From: Candidatus Peregrinibacteria bacterium
GTDB lineage: Bacteria > Patescibacteriota > Gracilibacteria > UBA1369 > UM-FILTER-53-11
DNA: 64,000 nt
NCBI GenBank assembly: GCA_016186205.1
Contig: JACPMA010000008.1
Location: 25,805 to 89,804 of the forward strand
Direction of reading: 5' to 3'
The number at the start of each line of letters is the position of its first letter. Position 1 is the first letter of the stretch. The notes under the pieces are model-generated. The model did no database searches. It worked only from the letters and a program-made list of their open reading frames with translations, and was not told the origin of the DNA. A program made the position numbers and the translations under genes. Of this stretch, positions 58,762 through 64,000 are shown one piece after another.

Positions 58762-59815
58762 AAATTTCAATCCGCTTACGGACAAAATGTTTCAGGTTCT
58801 TGATCATGAGGCGAATGTCGTGCGTCCGGAACTTTTGCCAAAATGGAATGATGAAAAATTACGCGAAGTTTATGCGCAGATGCTTTTTTTGCGTTTGGCG
58901 GATTTCAAACTTATAAATTTACAGCGACAAGGACGCTGCGGATCTTATATTTCAATTGAAGGCCAAGAAGCTGCGCAGCTTGGAAGCGGCTTAGCCATCG
59001 AAAAATCAGATTGGGTGTTTCCGGCGTTTCGTGAACTCGGCATTTGCTATATACATGGCGTGCCACTTGAAAAAATTGCGCTTTATTGGATGGGGAATGA
59101 ATGGGGGAGCAATTACGAAGCCAATGTTGCACCAGTCAGTATTCCAGTCGGAACGCACCCTCTTCATGCAGTCGGTTTCGCGTGGGCTATGAAACTTCAA
59201 AAAAAACCAACGATTACAATTTCTTATTTTGGGGATGGTGCGACGAGCGAAGGCGATTTTTATGAAGCCATAAATTTCGCAGGCGTGATGAATGCGCCGA
59301 CGATTTTCTTTTGTCAAAACAACCAATGGGCGATTTCAGTGCCGCGTTCAAAACAAACTCTGGCAAAAACTTTGGCGCAAAAAGCGATAGCCGCCGGAAT
59401 TCCCGGAATTCAAATCGACGGAAATGATATTTTTGCCGTTTACGCGGCAACTGCCGAAGCTGCTGCGCGAGCGCGCGCCGGAAAAGGCCCAACGCTTATA
59501 GAAGCTGTGACTTACAGATTCGGCAATCATTCGACGTCCGACGATGCGACAAAATATAGGGCAAAAGATGAAATTGATTATTGGCGGCCGCGCGATCCGC
59601 TAGTGCGGTTCAAACTTTTTCTGCAAAAGAAAAATTTGTGGAGCGAAGAATGGGAACAAAAAATCGCAGATGAAGCGCGTGGAAAAATCCTCGAGGCTGC
59701 AAAAAAGGCCGAAGAAACGCCGCGTCCGAAGCCGGATGATATTTTTGATTATCTTTATGCAAAACCGACTCCGGAACTCGAAGAACAAAAAGCATATCTT
59801 CTTAAATTTTTATAA
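58748..59815 (+). CDS. pdhA: pyruvate dehydrogenase E1 component, alpha subunit
   Basis: With PdhB it decarboxylates pyruvate using thiamine diphosphate. The ThDP motif is SYFGDGATSEGDFYEAINFA (about 160-180) followed by CQNNQWAISVPRS. Also GRCGSYISIEGQEAAQLGSG and the phosphoserine-loop-like YRFGNHSTSDDATKYR. At 355 aa it is typical of the alpha2beta2 E1. It overlaps lipA by 14 nt and is 2 nt from pdhB. Confidence 0.94.
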   Translation: MPLIENFNPLTDKMFQVLDHEANVVRPELLPKWNDEKLREVYAQMLFLRLADFKLINLQRQGRCGSYISIEGQEAAQLGSGLAIEKSDWVFPAFRELGICYIHGVPLEKIALYWMGNEWGSNYEANVAPVSIPVGTHPLHAVGFAWAMKLQKKPTITISYFGDGATSEGDFYEAINFAGVMNAPTIFFCQNNQWAISVPRSKQTLAKTLAQKAIAAGIPGIQIDGNDIFAVYAATAEAAARARAGKGPTLIEAVTYRFGNHSTSDDATKYRAKDEIDYWRPRDPLVRFKLFLQKKNLWSEEWEQKIADEARGKILEAAKKAEETPRPKPDDIFDYLYAKPTPELEEQKAYLLKFL

Positions 59816-59817
59816 GG

Positions 59818-60750
59818 ATGCCTCTTCTCACTATCGCCGATGCCATCAATCAAGCTCTCCATCAAGAAATGGAGCGTGATTCAACCATCATGATTTTGGG
59901 CGAAGATGTCGGCGTTGATGGCGGCGTTTTCCGTATCACCGATGGGCTGCTAAAAAAATTCGGCCCTGACCGCGTGACGGATACACCACTTGCAGAATCC
60001 GGAATTGTTGGGACTTCAATCGGACTTGCTATGGCAGGACTCAAACCGGTTGCCGAACTTCAGTTCGACGGTTTCGTCTACCCGGCTTTTGACCAGTTGA
60101 TTAGTCATGCCTCGCGAATCCGCAACAGGACGCGCGGAAAGCTCTCTTGTCCTCTGGTTGTGCGTTTTCCGTATTCCGGTGGAGTGCGCGCCCTTGAACA
60201 CCACAGCGAAAGTATGGAAGCGCTCTTTGTTCATATTCCGGGATTAAAGGTCGTATGTCCTTCAACGCCTTATGATGCAAAAGGCCTACTGATTGCCGCA
60301 ATCCGTGATCCTGATCCTGTAATTTTTATGGAGCCTAAAAAACTTTACCGCTCACTAAAAGAAGATGTGCCAAAAGAATCTTATGAAATTCCCCTCGGCA
60401 AGGCGCGCGTGATGATTGAAGGAAATAATGCCACCATTATCGCGTGGGGTTCTATGATTCCTGTAGCTTTAAAAGCCCAAGCCGTGCTGGCGCAAGAAAA
60501 TATTTCGCTTGAAGTGGTTGATTTACGAACACTTTCTCCGCTCGACAACGAAACGATTTTTGCTTCAATTCAAAAAACCGGCCGCTGCGTTATTATTCAA
60601 GAAGGACCGCGCACATGCGGACTCGCTGCGGAAATTTCTGCGCGCATCACGGAAAAAATGTCCGGCTCATTAAAATCGCCGGTGAAGCGCGTTACCGGAT
60701 TCGATATTATTCCGCCGCTTTTAAAATCAGAGGAAGTCCTCTCAAGCTAA
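59818..60750 (+). CDS. pdhB: pyruvate dehydrogenase E1 component, beta subunit
   Basis: This 310-aa E1 beta opens with LTIADAINQALHQEMERDSTIMILGEDVG (part), then GVFRITDGLLKKFGPDRVTDTPLAE (part) with the ThDP-contacting Glu, VRFPYSGGVRALEHHSES, and the C-terminal LRTLSPLDNETIFASIQKTG-type segment (part) with IIQEGPRTCG. Complete. The pdhC gene is not directly next: a minus-strand orphan intervenes and overlaps the pdhB stop by 9 nt. Confidence 0.95.
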   Translation: MPLLTIADAINQALHQEMERDSTIMILGEDVGVDGGVFRITDGLLKKFGPDRVTDTPLAESGIVGTSIGLAMAGLKPVAELQFDGFVYPAFDQLISHASRIRNRTRGKLSCPLVVRFPYSGGVRALEHHSESMEALFVHIPGLKVVCPSTPYDAKGLLIAAIRDPDPVIFMEPKKLYRSLKEDVPKESYEIPLGKARVMIEGNNATIIAWGSMIPVALKAQAVLAQENISLEVVDLRTLSPLDNETIFASIQKTGRCVIIQEGPRTCGLAAEISARITEKMSGSLKSPVKRVTGFDIIPPLLKSEEVLSS

Positions 60751-61179
60751 AAGCTCTGACAAACCGCTCAACATAGGCCTACCGCCCTGCTCGCCAATCT
60801 TTACGGCATATGCTGCAAAATCTATATCTTCAACATCCGCAGTCGGCCGATAAAAAACAGCTTTGAATCCACCGAGCTTTCTTCCGCATGCCGGATTTCC
60901 ATAGAGATACGCCGGCTCTACCTGAACAAGATCAAATTTTTTAGCCTGCATTTCATCAACAAAACCGGGCTGTGAACTTCCGCGTGAGGCCGGACGCGCT
61001 TCGTTTATATTTGTTAAAAAACACCATCCTTCATCAAGCAATTGAGCATAATAAGGATCGCTTCTCATTTCTTCCCGTGTTGGTTTACGGCCTGCAAATT
61101 GAAGCTCTGCAGCTCTGCTGTCAATATATTCCCTCCTCACCGGTTCGCTTAAACTTGCAGCAAAAGATTCATCTAACAT
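60742..61179 (-). CDS. orphan protein inserted between pdhB and pdhC
   Basis: This 145-aa soluble protein is not recognised. Features: an acidic helical N-terminus (MLDESFAASLSEPVRREYID), DPYYAQLLDEGWCFLTNINEA (part), and FDLVQVEPAYLYGNPACGRKLGGF in the middle with two Cys. It runs antisense to the pdh operon and ends in the pdhB stop region. It has its own promoter, back to back with that of pdhC. Confidence 0.65.
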   Translation of the reverse strand: MLDESFAASLSEPVRREYIDSRAAELQFAGRKPTREEMRSDPYYAQLLDEGWCFLTNINEARPASRGSSQPGFVDEMQAKKFDLVQVEPAYLYGNPACGRKLGGFKAVFYRPTADVEDIDFAAYAVKIGEQGGRPMLSGLSELLA

Positions 61180-61188
61180 ATTGTATAA

Positions 61189-61239
61189 ATTATCTCCGTA
61201 AATTTAATTTTGTCAAGCATTTGTTTTTTTAGGTATACT
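61189..61239. promoter_or_regulatory. divergent promoters of pdhC and the antisense orphan
   Basis: Plus strand: TTGTCA (61210), an 18-nt spacer and TATACT (61234), ending 8 nt before the pdhC ATG. Minus strand: TTGACA (61216-61211), a 16-nt spacer and GATAAT (61194-61189), 9 nt before the orphan ATG. Both -35 boxes share the same bases, so the two genes should compete for RNA polymerase. Confidence 0.65.
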
Positions 61240-61247
61240 GGAGTCCT

Positions 61248-62345
61248 ATGGCCTACGAATTTAAATTCCCCGATGTCGGCGAAGGCATTCATGAAGGCGA
61301 AATTGTGAAGTGGCGCGTAAAGGCCGGCGATGAAGTAAAAGAGGACCAACCGCTTGTGGAAGTTGAAACCGCCAAGGCAATTGTGGAAATTCCATCGCCG
61401 CGCAGCGGAACTATTTTGGCGACTTTCGGAAAAGAAGGCGAAATAATTCATGTCGGTGCAACGCTAACGGTTATTGGAGATAAAGGTGAAAAATTCGATC
61501 CGTCAAAACTTTCAAAAGGGACGCCACAAATAACAAAGGCGCCGGGTGTAATCGGACAAATTCCAATGGAGGCTGGCGTAGTGCTGCCGCCCAGAAAATC
61601 GGAAACTGAAAAAAAATCTTCCGCACCGGTGTCTTCAGTCCAGCCGCCAAACCGCGACTCGTGGGGAGACATAGAATATGTTCCGCTCAAAAGCATACGC
61701 AAAGCAATCGCCGAACATATGGTGAAATCAAAATTTACGATCCCGCATGTAACACACATGGATGAGTGCGATGCGACCGCGCTCATCAAACTTCGCGAAA
61801 GCAAAAAAGCCGAAGCGGAAAAGCAGGGCTTAAAGCTGACTTTCCTTCCATTCATTATTAAGGCGGTTGCAGAAACTCTCAAGACACATCCTGCGCTGAA
61901 TGCCGCATTTGATGACGCCACAAAACAAAATATTATTTATAAAAAATATTTCAACACGGGGATTGCCGTGGATACGCCGGACGGTTTGATGGTTCCGGTA
62001 TTGCGAAATGTCGACCAAAAAAATATTTTCCAAATCGCCAGCGAACTTAACGAGCTTGCACAAAAATGCCGCGACCGCACTGTGGGTTTGGAAGAATTGC
62101 AAGGCGGAACTTTTTCAATCACAAATATCGGATCTGTAGGCGGCATCTTTGCAACGCCGATCATCAGCTACGGCCAGACGGGAAATCTAGGCGTTTTTCG
62201 CATCAAAGAAAAACCGGTCGCGTTAAACGGCAAGGTTGAAATTAGACCAATCCTCACGCTCGCGCTTTCATACGATCACCGAGTGGTGGATGGAGCGGAA
62301 GCTGCACGATTCATAAACGATCTTATCGCCACTCTCGAAAAATAA
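61248..62345 (+). CDS. pdhC: dihydrolipoamide acetyltransferase (E2), short form
   Basis: E2 carries the lipoyl arm and transfers the acetyl group to CoA. A single lipoyl domain (residues 1-78) has the lipoylated Lys in EVETAKAIVEIPSP. A linker (about 80-145) follows, then the catalytic domain with LKSIRKAIAEHMVKSKFTIP and the active site SYDHRVVDGAEAARFI. The peripheral-subunit-binding domain usually found between them (typically ending in a V-x-G-T-G-x-x-G-R-I pattern) is absent, so this E2 is 365 aa. How E1 and E3 dock is unclear. E3 (lpd) is not in the window. Confidence 0.93.
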   Translation: MAYEFKFPDVGEGIHEGEIVKWRVKAGDEVKEDQPLVEVETAKAIVEIPSPRSGTILATFGKEGEIIHVGATLTVIGDKGEKFDPSKLSKGTPQITKAPGVIGQIPMEAGVVLPPRKSETEKKSSAPVSSVQPPNRDSWGDIEYVPLKSIRKAIAEHMVKSKFTIPHVTHMDECDATALIKLRESKKAEAEKQGLKLTFLPFIIKAVAETLKTHPALNAAFDDATKQNIIYKKYFNTGIAVDTPDGLMVPVLRNVDQKNIFQIASELNELAQKCRDRTVGLEELQGGTFSITNIGSVGGIFATPIISYGQTGNLGVFRIKEKPVALNGKVEIRPILTLALSYDHRVVDGAEAARFINDLIATLEK

Positions 62346-63701
62346 TTACCACGGTGTCGCCACGCCTGCTGCCTGTGCCCAGTCTTTACCGCCTAATTCC
62401 ACCGCGTGTGCGCGTTGCGTAAAACCGGCAATATCAACACGCCCTTTAAAACCTCCATATGTTGTTGGCGGTTTTGCATCAGCCTTATTATCAAAAGCTC
62501 CATCATTCAATAACGAACGTAATACACTGTATAGTCTTGGTTCGCCATATCTGTCTCTATCAGCCTGCGGATCTTCAGGCCTCATAACAAAATCGGCTGC
62601 CGGCCTGTTCGACGTCATCATTAAACGTATTGTATCGGCTAAAACTTCATTTGGTTTTCTAATTTCTCTCCGGAGCCCGAATTCAGCTTGATCAATACAA
62701 ACAACACTGTCTGGAACCTTATGTTCTCCATGTGGTGAAACTAGGTAGGAATCTCTAAACGGTCTTAATTTATCGACGCTTTCATCGTCGTTCCATCGAG
62801 CATAGGTACCGCTAAAACCTGTTTGTCTCAAAAATTGATATGCTCCAGCCAACATAGTTGTTTTTCCAACGCCAAACGGTCCGTGCATGAGAAGGTGCAG
62901 TGCTGCCCACGCTTGAGTTTGAATGGCTCTTTCAATGGCCCGCAAAGCTTGTTCCTGTTCAGGCTGAACTTGAAATTCGACAGGAAATCCACTGTGAGCG
63001 CGCTCTGGCACGCCTTCTTCTTTTAAAGGATCAGCCATGGCTTCCAAAAGCATTCGCCGAAATTCTTCTGTAGAAGCCTTAAGCCGGTGTCTTTCCCACA
63101 TTGTATAAAGATTTTCCGCACCTTGCTGGATATCAATAACATCAGTCGTGCCAGCCGAAAATAAACGCATTAATTTGCTGTACATTTTTTGGCCGAGCTC
63201 TCCGCCAAGCAATCTTTTCACTTCTGGAGTAAGAACAAGAATTAAACCTCTTTTATCTTCTGCTTTAAGCGCTTTCAATAAGGCGTTATGAGTTCCACCG
63301 CTTTCTTCAATTTCAATGGCGTTTTTTGCGAGCGAACCATACTGATGTTTTGTAGATTCCTCTGCGTGTTCTTGTCTATCGTCCGGACTCACAATTGCAA
63401 AATCTTTAAATCTTTCATCGCGGGCCAACCCACGATGAACAAATTGATAAAGGTCAGCGTGCGGTTCAAAAGTAATCGGTGGAGAAGAATGATATTGCCC
63501 GCCGTACTGGGCAGGTTTAGCTGGCGGCGGAACGATTTTAAGTACAAAAAGAAGTCTGCCTGAATGCAGACCGCCAAGCATTCTTGCCGGAACATCGGCT
63601 AAATTCGGTGGTAAACGACGTTGTTCAACAAGGGCTTTGCCATGAATATCCGCAAGCGGAGGAACGTCTAAAGCCCATAGATCAGTCGCATTAAGTGCCA
63701 T
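62346..63701 (-). CDS. orphan P-loop NTPase
   Basis: This 451-aa protein has an N-terminal region of about 240 residues with no recognised domain. A P-loop domain follows: Walker A LLMHGPFGVGKTTMLAGAY (about 272), likely Walker B VVCIDQAEFG (about 335) and a sensor-1-like IRLMMTSNRPAADF (about 355). The layout is AAA-like or ORC/STAND-like, but I cannot assign a family. It is soluble. It ends 1 nt after the convergent pdhC stop, and has a TTGACT-16-TATAAT promoter with a leader of roughly 25 nt. Confidence 0.75.
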   Translation of the reverse strand: MALNATDLWALDVPPLADIHGKALVEQRRLPPNLADVPARMLGGLHSGRLLFVLKIVPPPAKPAQYGGQYHSSPPITFEPHADLYQFVHRGLARDERFKDFAIVSPDDRQEHAEESTKHQYGSLAKNAIEIEESGGTHNALLKALKAEDKRGLILVLTPEVKRLLGGELGQKMYSKLMRLFSAGTTDVIDIQQGAENLYTMWERHRLKASTEEFRRMLLEAMADPLKEEGVPERAHSGFPVEFQVQPEQEQALRAIERAIQTQAWAALHLLMHGPFGVGKTTMLAGAYQFLRQTGFSGTYARWNDDESVDKLRPFRDSYLVSPHGEHKVPDSVVCIDQAEFGLRREIRKPNEVLADTIRLMMTSNRPAADFVMRPEDPQADRDRYGEPRLYSVLRSLLNDGAFDNKADAKPPTTYGGFKGRVDIAGFTQRAHAVELGGKDWAQAAGVATPW

Positions 63702-63731
63702 AAGGTTGTGTTAAAGTGTAAATTAGGAGGT

Positions 63732-63759
63732 ATTATAATAGTTTTTTATGTAAAGTCAA
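63732..63759 (-). promoter_or_regulatory. promoter of the P-loop NTPase orphan
   Basis: TTGACT (63759-63754), a 16-nt spacer and TATAAT (63737-63732). The leader contains ACCTCCTAA, which resembles an anti-Shine-Dalgarno rather than a ribosome binding site. Confidence 0.7.
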
Positions 63760-63842
63760 GCAATTCATGTATGCGCGTTTATATCTGTAAACCTTGACAG
63801 ATTAGCAATCAAAAATACAAATTGATCAAATCCTTGATAAGA

Positions 63843-63862
63843 ATTCACTCTTAAGAGTGAAT
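63843..63862. repeat. 20-bp perfect palindrome
   Basis: ATTCACTCTTAAGAGTGAAT is a perfect palindrome between the NTPase promoter and tRNA-Asp. It could be an operator, or a hairpin at the end of the tRNA-Asp transcript. The rest of 63760-63930 shows no gene. Confidence 0.55.
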
Positions 63863-63930
63863 AAGAACACAAAAATCTTGGCTTAAGGACATTCCGAAAA
63901 AATCTCCTGTTTTTTGTCACCTAAAGTTCA

Positions 63931-64000
63931 TGGCGGGCCGGACGGGACTTGAACCCGCGACCTATCCCGTGACAGGGGATTGCTCTAGCCAGCTGAGCTA
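63931..64000 (-). tRNA. tRNA-Asp (GTC), 5' end beyond window
   Basis: On the minus strand: D arm AGCTCAGCTGGCTAGAGC, anticodon stem ATCCC/GGGAT with loop CTGTCAC giving GTC, T arm GCGGGTTCAAGTCCCGT, acceptor 3' strand CCGGCCC, discriminator G and encoded CCA. The first 7 nt of the acceptor lie beyond base 64000. Confidence 0.95.

Overview
The window is a gene-dense bacterial chromosome segment using the standard bacterial code: TGA ends many intact genes. There is no rRNA, prophage, insertion sequence or CRISPR array. The gene style (TrbC/VirB2-like pilin, stand-alone EF-Tu domain-2-like protein, class I lysyl-tRNA synthetase, MgtE-N/CBS protein, many small membrane proteins, overlapping genes, orphan genes of unknown function) suggests a Candidate Phyla Radiation / Patescibacteria genome. 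The relatively rich biosynthesis (MEP isoprenoid genes, pyruvate dehydrogenase, PLP synthase, CarB, GuaA) would fit a Peregrinibacteria-like lineage, but that is inference and no marker here proves it.

Layout. 0-8 kb: pyruvate phosphate dikinase (cut by the window start), YqeY, tRNA-Tyr, tRNA-Thr, MurB, a pilin-like protein, a PRC-barrel protein, tRNA-Pro, YbeY, a membrane-anchored HTH protein and two DUF881 proteins. 8.2-8.7 kb: an apparently non-coding, highly structured transcript with its own promoter and terminator. 8.7-17 kb: MurI, GuaA with a peculiar upstream ORF copying its own start, MscS, a broken gene, an M14 peptidase and a LysRS fused to a B3/B4 domain. 17-25 kb: an orphan gene, DnaB, a 204-bp inverted-repeat element, a hydrolase, an aminotransferase, YraN, a PEGA protein and ComM. 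25-35 kb: VapBC-like pair, CarB, PdxS, an Nramp-type transporter overlapping an MgtE-N/CBS regulator, PdxT-FolE-RecR. 35-41 kb: IspE, a helical-repeat protein, IspDF-Dxr-IspG. 41-50 kb: InfC-L35-L20, acylphosphatase, cyclophilin lipoprotein, MurF, HolB, TPR protein, VanW protein, YtxH, TrxB, RNase Y. 50-57 kb: cysteine desulfurase, CcdA-like pair, nucleotide-sugar dehydrogenase, flippase-like and DoxX-like membrane proteins, an orphan. 57-64 kb: EF-Tu-like protein, LipA-PdhA-PdhB-PdhC (with an antisense orphan inside), an orphan P-loop NTPase and tRNA-Asp (cut by the window end).

Working together: PPDK and LipA/PdhABC handle pyruvate to acetyl-CoA. IspDF, Dxr, IspG and IspE are most of the MEP pathway (Dxs and IspH are not seen). 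MurB, MurI, MurF and the VanW protein build or modify peptidoglycan. PdxS/PdxT make PLP, used by the aminotransferase and desulfurase. CcdA, its CxxC partner and TrxB suggest a thiol-redox system.

Most interesting: (1) a dispersed modular hairpin element (three copies) with an invariant loop and compensating stem changes. One copy sits in frame inside dxr, one fills the rny/iscS gap and supplies the desulfurase C-terminus, and one lies inside an ORF upstream of guaA. (2) That upstream ORF begins with a synonymous-diverged copy of the first 16 GuaA codons. (3) A -10 hexamer lies 6-9 nt before the start codon of a dozen genes, implying widespread leaderless mRNAs. (4) infC appears to start at ATT. 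(5) An Nramp-family transporter with Mg-type motifs is coupled to detached MgtE-type regulatory domains.
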